Shown: positions 24,296-35,707 of the stretch, piece by piece | How positions within the stretch are numbered: position 1 is the first letter of the stretch | Layout: every line of letters begins with the position of its first letter | Origin: Entrophospora sp. SA101 | Taxonomy: Eukaryota > Glomeromycota > Glomeromycetes > Entrophosporales > Entrophosporaceae | Length of the DNA: 64,000 bases | Direction of reading: 5' to 3' | NCBI GenBank assembly: GCA_958430865.1 | Contig: CAUDNR010000713.1 | Span: forward strand, 1 to 64,000 | The notes under the pieces: generated by a model | The model's input: only the letters and a program-made list of their open reading frames with translations | Databases searched by the model: none | Told to the model about the DNA's origin: nothing | Made by a program: the position numbers and the translations under genes

Positions 24296-27200
24296 TATGA
24301 TTTCCTATCATCAAGAACAAAAAATCGAATTTAGATTTGAATAATTGACTAATTATTTTTTTTTTTTAGATTTATTTACCTCGTTTATATTTTACTCGAA
24401 AAAATTTTTGTTACTAGTATTGATTGGTATTAGAATCAGGAGTGTTAGATAAATATAATAATAATTTCAAACCATTTCACACAAAACGATCGAAAGTGAT
24501 CGACACTTAATCAATGAATGATTTTTAATATTAAAAATACAGAATTGTTATTCGCACCCCTCCCGTGACTAAGACAAAGATGAACCAATAAAATCATCAC
24601 ATTTTAAAGCCATTCATTGGTCACATTACTACACTTAGTCACGGGAGGGGTGCGAATAACAATTCCCTAAAAATATATATTATGACTGTTGTTATTTTTT
24701 ACTAATGAATTAAAGAAGTACAATAATATGCTAAGACTTTGTTATAAAGATCCTGTGGTTCTCAATTTCTTTAAAGGTCATTGATTTTTTTTTTATTATA
24801 AATTTTAAATTACTTTTAAAATAATAGGATTGTCAACAACCAAGAAAGAAAGATACATAACAAATTAATTTCACAAAAACTTTCATTTCCAAGAAATATC
24901 GCCCTTATTTTCATGAAGGAAGTGCTATTAAAAATGGACGCCCAGATGCGAAGAATTTATTGAACGTTTTCCATTCAATTGGGATATCGAACTGAAATAA
25001 TAAAGGTCTTGTACATCAAATTGTTTTATTTCTTCCATTTCTCAGAATGTTATTACTTGATAAATTGAAATTTGTAGTGATGTTAAGTGAGGATATTTTT
25101 TACCTATCTTTTTCAATGTCTAATTAATATCTTGTAATTTTATATTAATAACGTAATAATATACAAAATATTGAAGTAATAAAGAAACTCTTTTGCTGGT
25201 AAAGAAATAAAAGGCTAGTCTTCATACTAACCTTATATAATTCTTTTATTTTCCTGCGACATACAAAATTTAGTAAAAGCACATAGTCATTCCAATATTC
25301 TGGACTATTATCATTACAACTAGACATCTTTTTGATCCGATTAGTATAGCATTCCTTGGATCATTTGAGATATTGTTAGTTACAGTATTCATTTTTTTTA
25401 TACTAGTTTGTCTTAATGAGTGTTGTGGTTTAAATCAATATTTCTTCTTGCTGAATATTCTGCAAACATTATTGATTGTGTTAAAATGGCCAATTTATTA
25501 TGCATATTTATGCTGGTATTCTTTTTAACAAGACATCTGGTGACTTTCTGGTTACTTCAACAACGTCAACTCAATGTTTACTATGCGAAGTATTAGATCT
25601 AAATCAAATGAGATAATGGGTGAAATGATGGATAAAATGGATATATATAATGATGATGATTTTGTTGAATTTACATCAGTTTTCCTTATTTCTGGACAAC
25701 TTCGTCACAAAAAGTATACTATTAAATCATTTATATAACAAAAATTAAAATAAAAAGAATTGATAATAAATCACATTCCCGATATAAATATATCCATATT
25801 CATAACAACAACAGACATATAAAGGAACTATCTTCAAAAAAATTACGAATAACCGGAATAATAATGATATCACATCTATCACTATTGACAACAAAATTAA
25901 CCAAGAAAGATAAATCTTATGCAGAAAAGTTATTATTATCGCTGGTGACTAGTTCTTCCGGTCCCTTGTTTGAAAAGTTGCATCCTTTCTTTTTCTATTC
26001 TTACCAAATGTATTACTGCCCTCCAAATTCATGTTCATTTCTTGCTTTTTTTTTCATTTTCAATTTTGTAATTTGTAGATGATTCTCTTCAAAGATTTTT
26101 TTTCATGTAAAAAATAAAGCTAATATTTTATTTATTTTATTACCTTTTATTCATAGTAAGTATTGCGTACTTGTGGCTTTCCAGACACCAAATTTTATTT
26201 AGAAAATATTGGGAAATTATGAGGGTTTTGTAACACATACATTCTCAACTATGTTCTTATTAGATAGTGAACAGTTAGTATTAGATGGTTACAATTACGA
26301 AAATTCTCTGCAAACCCGTGGATGTTGTTTAAACATTCTATATAGTCTTCCTCTTTTATAAATATAATAAATTTATAGCTGCTAATGATCCTATTTCATT
26401 GTTCGCAGAATGAATATTGTGAAGATATAAATTTCTTCTACGTTCGAACTTTACAACAATAGATTAATTAAAGGCCAATGACAAAGAAAATAAAGTTATG
26501 ACGAATTTTAAAACTGAATATGTGAAATTCATAAGGCAAAAAGGCGTGGTTATTTGACTGTGGAACGACTTTTACTTAGCATGCGAGGTATATTTATTTA
26601 TGTAGCGTAAAAAAAAAGTAAAATCAAAAAATCAATCATGTCATAAGGATGATGTGTCTTTTTGTGTTTTTTAAAGATGAAACTAAAAGTGCAAAAATGT
26701 GTTTCTTTGATGAATTCTAAAAGTCCGACGAATTCCGATTGGTTGTCTGCTGAAATATATTTGACAGCAGAATAACTTTTACTTGGTGGCATGCGAGGCT
26801 TGTTTTTTTAAATTATTCGACAATTGAACAGTCGGTTACCAAAAAAATAATTCATAAAAATAAAATAAAATAAAATCCTCTTTTATTTAATAAGGAAAAA
26901 CATCTGATATTGATGTTTAAATGTATCAATCATTTTCCTATATTATTCTGTTTAAAATATTACTTTTCTCGCTGAGAACATGGCTAGTTTGTCTTCAAGT
27001 GAACACCACCCACCACCCATTAAAGTCAAGCAGGCAAAAGTGTTGAAAGTGATAAAAGCAATCAAGAAGAGCCAGTAAAAATTTGTTCAGCCGGTAAAGA
27101 ATGCGGTGCTGATTTTGCTGATAATGACTCTACTTGAAATCAAATAAATATTAGTATGTTAATATCTTACTGGTCGACAATAATAGTTAGCATCAATAGA

Positions 27201-28105
27201 AACTAGAGAAACGTATTAGTATCTTTGACATTTTTGTGAGTTTGTTATTGTAACCCAAAAATTGAATCCATTATTGTTATTTTCCTTGGTTTAACAACAA
27301 TAATATCAAAAATTTCCTCATCATCAAGATTAATAATTTGTTAATTATTTTCAAAATTTGATTTTTTGTTTTATTCTGGGTCACTCCAATTATAGAGCCA
27401 GCGATTAAGTGACTTGCATTATATTACCAGTCAAATGATATGTCACAGGAAGTGTAATTATTAATATATTATAAAAACAAAAAGTTGATGTGTAACTTAT
27501 TATTTTTACTATTTAAATTCTTGTCTATCTGGAGAATCATTACCTCATAACTCTGAGAATAGAATGATCTGTGTTCGTTTGTTTATATATATAATAAAAA
27601 AATAATGATAGTTAAATAGTAATAATAAAAAAGATTGACGGACGATTTATTTATTATTGTTATTATTATTAGAATTTTTTTTTTTGTGACAAAATTTTAT
27701 TCTAAAAACGTAGATCATATCAATATTACTTTATTACATATTGTGGTTAAAAATAGAAGTTGATCCAAAATTTAATTGACGATCCATTCGGTCTGAGATT
27801 TTATAAATATATAATTAAAGTAAATCGTGTAATTTATGGCGTTTCCCTCGCCGGAAAAACTGGTAAAATAAAATCTTTGACCCCTGAAAATTCTTTTGAC
27901 ATCGTACACTTTTATATGATATTAATATTAATATAATATTTTCCTAAATTATTAATTAAAAAAAAAAAAACTTGTATTAATCGTTTTAAAAAATTTTACC
28001 AATTTAATTTCAACTCAAGATCTTCTACAAAAGTTAATAAAAGTAGTATTGCTCTAGTTTTCATACATTTATATTTTTGGTTGAAAGTTTTAATTATAAC
28101 TTTTT
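24296..28105. other. Gene-poor interval with MITE and relics
   Basis: This is 3.8 kb with no firm gene. It contains the MITE at 24542-24665. A 52-codon plus-strand open piece at 25583-25738 reads MRSIRSKSNEIMGEMMDKMD, then DDDFVEFTSVFLISGQLRHK, and may be a decayed exon. A direct repeat of about 30 bases occurs at 26563-26593 and 26768-26800 (acttttactt followed by gcatgcgagg). A short Cys-containing frame at about 27030-27135 (EEPVKICSAGKECGADFADN) also appears. None can be named. Confidence 0.4.
24542..24665. mobile_element. 124-bp MITE, second independent copy
   Basis: Same length and ends as the copy at 15075-15198. Here the two terminal arms (gaattgttattcgcacccct and aggggtgcgaataacaattc) are perfect complements to about 32 bases. 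The interior differs from the first copy by only a few bases (for example 'actaagacaaag' against 'accaagtcaaag'), so the family moved fairly recently. Confidence 0.88.
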
Positions 28106-28667
28106 ATGTCCTCGATCCAAAATCTTAACACTTACGGTAATAAATATATTAATATTTTTAAGGCAGCTACTTTATTTAACCTTACTAAACTTAACTACCT
28201 TTGTGACTATAGACCCTTTTGCTGACACTGGTGAAGAAGACGCAGGACAACCAGCTGGGTATATTCGTAAGTTTACTAATTTTTCTTGTAGATACATAAT
28301 TTTTCGCATGTTGGCTTTAATAAATATTGTTATTAATAGATATTCGTATACAACAAAGAAGCGGAAGAAAAACTTTGACAACTGTTCAAGGCCTTCCTAG
28401 CGAATATGATCAGAAAAAATTGTTAAAAGCTTTTAAAAAGGTTTATATGAAAACTGAGAGAAATATATAATTGTGATGTTTAATAATTGCTAATATGAAT
28501 ATTTCATTTTTAATTAATCCCAGGAATTTGCTTGTAATGGAACATTGGTCCAAGACGAAGAACTTGGCCAAGTAATTCAACTTCAAGGAGATCAACGTCT
28601 GAAAGTTCAGAATTTCCTTGCTGAAGAAGGAATTGATAAAAAAATCATTAAAATTCATGGTTTCTAA
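28106..28667 (+). CDS. SUI1: Translation initiation factor eIF1 (SUI1)
   Basis: Four exons, 28106-28136, 28213-28266, 28340-28440 and 28524-28667, give 109 residues, the usual eIF1 length. The tiny first exon encodes only MSSIQNLNTY and is easy to miss. The protein shows DPFADTGEEDAG, HIRIQQRSGRKTLTTVQGLP, FACNGTLVQDEELGQVIQLQ and the terminal IIKIHGF, all diagnostic of SUI1. eIF1 binds the 40S subunit near the P site and enforces start-codon selection in the 43S/48S complex. Nothing is missing and the gene appears functional. It is a single copy in this window, outside the duplicated arms. Confidence 0.97.
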
Positions 28668-28981
28668 GAGCAATTCTCGCTTATTTTTATATAGCCATGT
28701 TAAAATACATAAATATATTTTGTTTTTCTTTTTCTTATAGAGTTATATATATATTTATTATTATTAATAAAAAAATAGTTAATATTAAAGATTAATATAA
28801 TATGTGAACAAAAAGTTTTTTTTAAATAAATGGGGAAAATAAAGTTAATAAACAAAAGATAATAATAATCCAACAAAACAGATCAGAAGAGAATCCAAGT
28901 GAGTCGCCTAAAATTAATTAATTAAAATTTAAAATGTTAATAAACATTTCATCAAAAATAATCATTTTAAAAATCATTTAG
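28668..28981. other. Short spacer, eIF1 3' end to transposase
   Basis: AT-rich. An 8-base AGTGAGTC at 28898-28905 is the only hint of a left terminal repeat for the transposase that follows. A short open piece (NRSEENPSESPKIN) ending near 28920 might be a lost first exon. Neither is convincing. Confidence 0.3.
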
Positions 28982-30594
28982 AAAAAAGAAAAACATTGAC
29001 TAAAGCACAAAAAAAAGAATTATGTGAAAAAAAGAGAGATAATCCAAATATTAAAGGAATTGATCTTGCCCAAGAGTATGAAATATCTACACAATCTGTT
29101 TCTGATATATTGAGGCAATCTTCTCAATGGTTAAATTATGATGCAAGTTCTTCAAGTACTAGTCATCTATATAGAAATAGAACTTCTGATTATCCTGATA
29201 TTGAAGAGGCGACAAGAATCTAGGTTGACCAACTCTTGGCTAGAGATTTAACATTGAGTGGTCCTATTATTCAAGAAAAAGCGAGAGAATTTGCTAATAT
29301 TTTTGGAATTAATAATTTTAATGCTTCTTCAGGATGGTTAGCTAAATTTAAAAACAGAAATAATTTGCATAGTTATAAAAAAAGAGGTGAATCAATGAGT
29401 GCTCCTATTCAAGAAATTGCTGACATGCAGCTTCAACTTCAAGAAATCTTACAAGAATATAGTCCCAATAATATATGGAATTGTGATGAGACTGCATTAT
29501 TCTGGAGGCTAGAGCCTAATAGGACAATTGCTCATGCACCAGTTCTAGGAAGAAAACGTCCTAAAGGTCGTATAACTGCTATGCTTACTTGCAGTTCAAC
29601 CGGAGAAAAGCTTCCTGTCCTTTTTATTCATAAACACGAAATCCAAGACCTTTGAGAGGAATTGGAAAAAATTCACTTCCAGTTTGGTATTATTGGAACA
29701 CTAAAGCATGGATGCAAAGAAGCATCTTTAAACATTACCTGGAAAGGTTTAATAGTAAGATGGTTAGACAAAATAGAAATATAATTTTGCTCTTAGATAA
29801 TGCAAGTTCTCACAATGCCAAAAATATACCTACTTTATCAAACATTAAAGTTCATTTTCTCCCTCCTAATACTACATCTATTCTACAACCCTTAGATCAA
29901 GGGATAATTTATAGTTTGAAGGTAATTAATTAATTAATTGAGTCTATTTTTTTATTTTGATATAATATAAATTAATTTTCAAATTTTTTTAGTCAAATAT
30001 AGAAAAATTCTTTGTGTGAACAGAATTAGAGCATACCAAGAAGCAGCAGAGAATAATAATAATGAAGTACCTCAAATCAATATTTTTGATGCAATCAATT
30101 TTGTTTCTGATGCTTGGAATCAAGCAACAACTGAAATAATTAAAAATAGTTGGAAAAAAACTAATATAATAATTAATCAAAATACAACTGATCTGATGGT
30201 TGAAGATCAATCAGAAATAAATGAAATAAACAGTTTGATCACTCAACTTCCCTTTCAAGATCGTCTAAATGCCAATGAATATGTTACGATTGACCAAAAT
30301 CTTCTTGTTCAAGAAGAAATGACAACACAAGAAATTGTAAATATTGTAAAAAGACAAAGTGAAGTTGATGACGATGAAACAAATGAAACAAATGAACCTG
30401 AGCTGATGATCACTAATACAGAAGCTATAAAAGCTCTGGAAACAGTACTTAAATATGTAGAGCAAAAAAATTTAGATATTGATTTTCAAGTTATTAGAAA
30501 TGTCAGAAGATTAAAAAGTGAAATTTCTTACAAAAATTCTCAAGAACAAGTGCAAACAAGAATGGAAGATTATTATAATGTCAACGTTGAATGA
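28982..30594 (+). pseudogene. Tigger/pogo-like transposase, broken
   Basis: The order is an N-terminal CENP-B/psq-like helix-turn-helix (LTKAQKKELCEKKRDNPNIK, IDLAQEYEISTQSVSDIL), a Tc5/CENP-B second DNA-binding domain (GPIIQEKAREFANIFG, SSGWLAKFKNR), then a DDE_1 core with IWNCDETALFW, ILLLDNASSHN and ILQPLDQG, which are the three acidic positions of the pogo superfamily. The coding frame is broken by an in-frame TAG at 29221-29223, a one-base shift near 29640 and a phase mismatch across a possible intron at 29922-29992. The C-terminal 190 codons are open to 30594. No start codon precedes the helix-turn-helix. Inactive as it stands. Confidence 0.82.
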
Positions 30595-30719
30595 AGTTTT
30601 TTTTTTAATTTTTCACCACTGTATTTTTATTATTATTATTATATTATTTGCATTCATTATTTAAAAATAAAATTATTTTTAACGTAACATGTATCACATG
30701 ATTTAATCAAAAATCCGGA

Positions 30720-30801
30720 TATCTCGGTATAGCAGATGACTTGGTATAGCGGATAAATTTCTTGGAACGAACATATCCATTATACTGAGACTCACTGTGT
30801 A
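30720..30801. repeat. Probable right terminal region of the Tigger-like element
   Basis: About 120 bases after the transposase stop, the sequence ends with cattatactgagactcactg, then TG and TATA. Read from the end, it starts CACAGTGAGTCTCAGTATAA, the kind of CAGTG-type terminus seen on pogo/Tigger elements with TA targets. Inside, 'ggtatagcagatgacttgg' and 'ggtatagcgg' form an internal repeat. A matching left end was not found, so the element may be truncated at its 5' side. Confidence 0.5.
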
Positions 30802-31241
30802 TAAAAAAATTGAAAAAAATTGTGAAAATCCATTCTTTATATAGGACAGTCTCTCCTGTTTTAGTAGAGTTCAGTTACACAATATATCATATGGCAAAAA
30901 AATCACACAACCACAATTTTTAAGGTTTGAACAAATAAAACTTTTTTGTAAAATTGCGAAACTTAAATGAAACTTTGTATATATACTCTCTGGGATTAAA
31001 ACTATTGAACAATGTGCTTTTAATAACATTTGTTAATAAAGCTTTACTAAAAAGGTTCAACATATGTTATGAATTCTATAAGTAAAGTTACGAATTCTTG
31101 TCCTCTACTATATGTTTTGTTAAAGTAAGGAAAACTAAATGAACAGTCTTCAAGTTAACCTTAATAGCTATTGATTTATAAAAAAAAATTAGAATTTTAT
31201 AAGAAGACGAGGTTGTTACTAATAATATTTCATTTTTATAT

Positions 31242-31287
<46 letters not shown>

Positions 31288-31889
31288 TGTATGTATGTAT
31301 GTATGTATAGTAATAAATAGAAATGAGACTACCTTGGCATGAATCATTACTAGATTTTAACACCAATTACAAATTCTTTACATGAGAAAACAATTTAATA
31401 AGAAACGTTTTTTTGGAATGGTGATACATTCAAGTAGTTATTCTCCATTATTTTACATTTTGTAATGTATTATTAATTTTTTAACTCACAATTTATCCAA
31501 CAATAAAATTAGATCAGTAATTTATGGTTGAAGGTTGAGAATGCCACCACTCACTTGTTGGCTTTCATTCATTAATTCATTCGCCTAAGCTCAAGATCCT
31601 GTAAAAAAGCTTGGACATATCAAATATTTATATGTGATTTGTAAAACATAAAAATAAGAGAAGTATTACTATTACTTTATTATTAATTTGTCAATTGTAT
31701 ATAAAATTACTTATTAATTATTCTGAAATAGTAAAATATAGATCATGGAAAAAGTAAAAATATCATTAAACTTGGACAACTACAATGCTTGGCTGTTTCT
31801 GCTAAAGGGTATAAATATAAATAATTATCAACAGATCAATGTAATATATCTATTATATCTGTTTTCTAATGACAAATTGTAATAACAAA
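30802..31889. repeat. Spacer with TA and GTAT microsatellites
   Basis: No gene was seen. At about 31240-31310 a (TA)n run passes into about 12 copies of GTAT. A phrase at 30860-30890 (gtagagttcagttacac) matches, in the same plus-strand direction as the minus-strand coding of the next relic (around 32030-32045), a piece of the uncharacterised transposon gene, so a stray fragment of that element may lie here. Confidence 0.4.
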
Positions 31890-32691
31890 TGGTCACATAT
31901 CTGAATAAATTATATTTGTTGCTATATTAAATGTATTAAAAGTGTTGAATGTTAAATCATGGTTGCGCCGTATTTTTGTTTCAATGATCGACACATTTTG
32001 CCATCCATTTCTATCTGACATACTGTGTAACTGAACTCTACCCTTAATATTAAGTGAATTTGCAGATCTAATAAGGTTTAAATCTTGATATATACAGATT
32101 TTCAAATGCTTCCTTTGCATTTTTTATGCAATCTCTAAAAAATTAACAAATAAACTCAGCAACAATCTTTAACAAAAAATTAAAAATATACAATGATTAA
32201 TACCTATAATATTAACGCTCCTTCGTTGCCCATGTAATATGATTGTTCCATTCTCTAACCTTCATTTCCTTTTCTTCTTCCATCCAACAATTTGCATTGA
32301 ACCTATGTTCTTTGCAAACATGACATAAATCACTTTTTGGAGTAAGAAATTTCATTTCTGGAAGATATGTATGCCATATTCTTTGAAATGTTCTATTTGA
32401 AACATACATTTCAGAATTTTCTTCTATTGCATCAATAAAATATTTAAATACAGTAGTATGATTTTCATTTGCTGGAAGAAATATAATAGGCTTTGTGTCT
32501 TTTTTAAATTTTCTTCCAAAAATAAATTTAGATTAATTAATAAAAATTTCATTTTCAATTTCAAATACAGTGTGTGAAAAAAGTAATGAGAATGATGTTT
32601 TTATTCATTTCACAACAAGAAAAGGTTATAAGTGCATAAAATTTACAAATTTACTCTTTGTGATATGACAAATAAGTTCACTTAAGGCTAC

Positions 32692-33680
32692 TCAATAGTT
32701 TATCCTATTAACATTACCCGCAATCACATCCTCCAATCTTCTTGACATACTACAAACTAAATTAACAAAAATTTCAGTTTCAATTCCTTCCCATTCTTTC
32801 TGAATTATCTCACGAAAACAATCTGTAGTAACTGGGTTTTTTTTAACCAATAATTTGTTGATTTCTCTCTCTACACAACCCTTTAAAATTGCCCATAAAT
32901 TTTCAATTGGGTTAATATCTGGACTATTGGATGGCCAATCCATTATCTTTGGACATTGTTGCACGAGAAGTTTCATAGTTTCCTTAGCTTTATGCTTCGG
33001 ATCATTATCCTGCTGGAACATCCCATAATGGTATTTGCATTATCAAAGAGATTTTCAATTAAAATCTTACGGTAAAGGGCACTGTTCATAATATCCGTAA
33101 AAAGAAAGAAGCCAATTGGTCCTTTTACTGAAAAGGCACCCCATGCGTGAATTTTATATGGATGTTTTACCATATCTTTACTTGGAGGCTGTATACCGAT
33201 CTTGTAAAACACTTTTTGAGCATTTTGGAACATCTGGAATGTAGTTTCGTCAGAAAAAATAACCTTGTTCCAGTTTTGTTTCCTGTATTTTACAGCAAAT
33301 GCTACTCGATTTTGTTTGTGACTGGTTGTAAGAAGAGGGATAGATTTGGGAACAGTACTGTGATATTGCATGTTATGAAGTTCATTGAGCACTGTCCGAT
33401 TACTGACATTTAGGTCATGATTATGGGCGTTTAAAATATTTGCAAGTTCAGTGCTTGTAGAAAATTTGCTTACTGAGGTTGTTTAGGAGAAAGTTTCTTT
33501 GGCTTGCCAGATCAGGGTAGAGGATTCAAAGGAATATCATATTTGAGGTTTTTTTATGTATTTGTATATAGTAGAAAGTGGAATAGAAGTCAAATCATGT
33601 AAAGTGTCAGCATCACGAGTTCCAGCCTCCCACAAAGAGGTTATAACCATATAACATTGTTTTAATGAAGTTTCAGTCAT
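32692..33680 (-). pseudogene. Tc1 transposase (DD34E), frameshifted
   Basis: The ATG at 33680 starts an N-terminal helix-turn-helix (KQCYMVITSLWEAGTRDADT, PLSTIYKYIKK). The linker SGKPKKLSPKQ, equivalent to the Tc1 GRPR-type hinge, lies in another frame with a TGA where Arg is expected. The catalytic core is clear: VIFSDETTF (first Asp), MFQQDNDPKHKAK (second Asp) and SPDINPIENLWAILK (Glu), with 34 residues between the second Asp and the Glu. A one-base shift near 33015 separates the first Asp from the rest. Stops also lie near 33480-33540. The stop is at 32692. Not functional as read. Confidence 0.88.
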
Positions 33681-33744
33681 GATGTATTGAAGATAAAATT
33701 GGAAAATACATACAAAAAATCAAAACAAAACATAATCACATTAT

Positions 33745-34035
33745 CTAATAATATTCAACTAGTTTATCACAATCAGTAAAAATATCTTCCACTTTGCTCA
33801 TTAGTTCTTCGTTATTATTAAGCTTGGCTTCTAGTTCATGGTAAATAACTTCTTTTTTTTGGCGTTGATTTTTGAAAGAAAGCTTTCTTTTTTGGGCTTC
33901 GGTGAACTCTAAGTGGGCTTTTACTAGTTTTTTTAGTAATTCTTGCTTGTTAAACCTGTGATACAACCGGTTTCTTTAACTAGTTGAATATGGCGAAGAA
34001 AATCGGGTTTTATTACAGTGTATTTTATTCTCATT
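33745..34035 (-). CDS. Second (passenger) ORF in the Tc1 element
   Basis: From 33966 to 33745 a 73-codon frame encodes a highly charged, probably coiled-coil peptide (QELLKKLVKAHLEFTEAQKR, EVIYHELEAKLNNNEELMSK, ending DKLVEYY). In the next frame, an ATG at the inner edge of the right terminal repeat (about 34033) begins RIKYTVIKPDFLRHIQLVKE and reaches the same place, so one one-base shift near 33965 would join them into about 105 residues. Most Tc1 elements carry only a transposase. I recognise no family. It could be a remnant of an N-terminal extension or an accessory protein. Confidence 0.45.
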
Positions 34036-34838
34036 ACTTTTTTCACACACTGTAATTTATATTTACCTGGAGATGGGAGTCCATTTATATTAGAATAATT
34101 TAATAATCTACAAAACTACATCAAATGATATTGCTTTATTATCTACTCTTCCTGTTAAAGAATGTGTTCTTGGTTGTATATCAAAATCATTAAAATGACT
34201 TCTAATATTTTCCATCTTTTTTTACCTATGCCATAGATACCTGTGAATGCAATACTACAAACCTCAATCCCTCCAAAAAAATAAATGTTGCCAATTTCCT
34301 CTTTTTTTCTCCTTTAGCAGTTATTTCATTTCTCAAACTGGCAGAAAGAACATCTTTTAAAAAAATATCTTGTTCAGTTTTTTTTAAATCAAGAAAGCAT
34401 TTATATCTAGTTTTAACATCATTAAAAATTTAAATTCATTTTCAAGCATTCTTTTTGACAGCAAACTTGTTCTAGTAAATTTGTTATATAATGGTTGATA
34501 TCATTATCTATTTATATTTGCTCTTCATTGTCAATAATTTGGTCATCAATTATTTTATTTTTATTATAAATATTTTTGAATTTTTCTAATTGTTCTTTAG
34601 ACAAAGTTTCTGTTTCAAAATCATTACCTTCTTCTCCATAACTTTCTTCCACTTCATCATGCCTTTCTTCTGCTTCATTAAATATTTCTTCATTTTTGTT
34701 GATAATTGAATTAGGCATATAACCTATTCTCAAATTAGCAAAGGATTCTTCCAAGTCAATTAAGCTGGGATGTGTTTCAGTAAAAACATTGTTAAAAAAT
34801 AAATGTGTAGAAGTCATTTTTTATATATTTAATTCCCC

Positions 34839-35707
34839 GTTTCACTATGTGTCACCAATCAGGATTTTCGTGTAATAAATTCAAAAAATAAAAAATTCCG
34901 ATATGTATGTACGCGTTATAATGAATTTATACATAATCATAAAATAATTTATTTAATATATTGGAAGAGGAATATTGAGAATGAGTATTTAGAATATTTA
35001 TTTAATATATTGTGTATTAACATTAGTACATTGCGCATGAATTTACACACATAATGTCAAATAGAATCGCCATTTATTTATAAAATATACAATACAGCAT
35101 TGATGAATGTATAAACACATTATTACAAAGCATTGTTATAATTTATATTGACATTTATTATCACCTTTTATGATGATATTTGGCATAGAATCATCATCAT
35201 TTAAATTTTCTTCAATAAATAACTCATCACTACCCGACTTTTTTTTGGTTGGAAGTTTGAAAGGTTTCTTTGAAACATCATTATTTATTTTTTCACTAAT
35301 TTTTGAACCTAAGATTTTCCTTATAGATGGGTGATTATCGATTTCTTTTAAAGGTTCGCCTTGATTGTTTGAAAAAAATTTTTAATTAAATAAAAAAGTT
35401 ACAAATGATAATAAATAAATTATGAACCAACACGAATAGAATATAAGTTACTATTTTTTAGGTAGTACCTTGTCTCAATGCAAGTTGGATCTTGGTGTTC
35501 ATCCCCTTCTTTCCGTGTTTATATTTACAAAAAAATTTTTTTTTTATTGTTATAAAATATATAAACACATAAATAGAACTGTTTTCCTTAGTACCTCGAC
35601 ACTATATAAATCAAATTGGTGATCCATTTTTTGGAATTGAAGAAATTGAAAATATGCTTTTATTTTTTATTATTACACGAAAATCCTGATTGGTGACACT
35701 GTGAATC
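34839..35707. mobile_element. 870-bp inverted-repeat element
   Basis: The segment gtgtcaccaatcaggatttt at about 34848 is repeated in inverted orientation at 35668-35707 (ttattacacgaaaatcctga). The complementary core is about 30 bases, and looser matching (ttcac) lies outside. The interior is about 800 bases and holds a small spliced ORF on the minus strand. This looks like a non-autonomous DNA transposon or one captured next to the preceding element. The exact ends and target duplication are unclear. Confidence 0.6.
35136..35627 (-). CDS. Small spliced ORF inside the inverted-repeat element
   Basis: Proposed pieces on the minus strand: ATG at 35627 (MDHQFDLYSVE) followed by a GTACTA donor; a middle exon (KHGKKGMNTKIQLALRQ) ending at a GTACTA donor near 35470; and a last exon with EPLKEIDNHPSIRKILGSKI, KKPFKLPTKKKSGSDELFIE and a stop at 35136. 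The middle and last parts are protein-like, basic then acidic. The two donors share GTACTA. I recognise no family. It may be a truncated transposon protein. Confidence 0.35.

Larger units (their letters stand above)
32568..34052 (-). mobile_element. Tc1-family DNA transposon, 1,485 bp, complete ends
   Basis: The left end reads CAGTGTGTGAAAAAAGTAAT and the right end is its exact complement; the identity extends 26 bases (through GAGAAT). Both ends are flanked by TA (32566-32567 and 34053-34054), the target duplication expected of Tc1/mariner. It carries a transposase gene on the minus strand and a second ORF between that gene and the right end. Perfect ends show recent mobility, but the transposase is broken, so it may have been mobilised in trans or have decayed quickly. 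Confidence 0.92.
31890..34817 (-). pseudogene. Uncharacterised transposon gene, split by a Tc1 insertion
   Basis: Minus strand. It starts with an acidic N-terminal ORF at 34817-34512 (LIDLEESFANLRIGYMPNSI; EEVEESYGEEGN-type text). Shifted pieces follow (LKDVLSASLRNEITAKGEKK; AFTGIYGIGKKRW; DIQPRTHSLTGRVDNKAISF; LLNYSNINGLPSPGK). The Tc1 element (32568-34052) interrupts it. Beyond, FGRKFKKDTKPIIFLPANEN and an ORF 32520-32212 with TFQRIWHTYLPEMKFLTPKS, then DLCHVCKEHRFNANCW and EWNNHITWATKER. The last has a CxxC pair. I recognise the layout (GIGK-R----H, GLPSPG, PxSDLCxxC, ATKER) from a family common in fungal and animal genomes that behaves like a transposon protein, but cannot name the superfamily. 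It has many stops and shifts. Confidence 0.55.
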
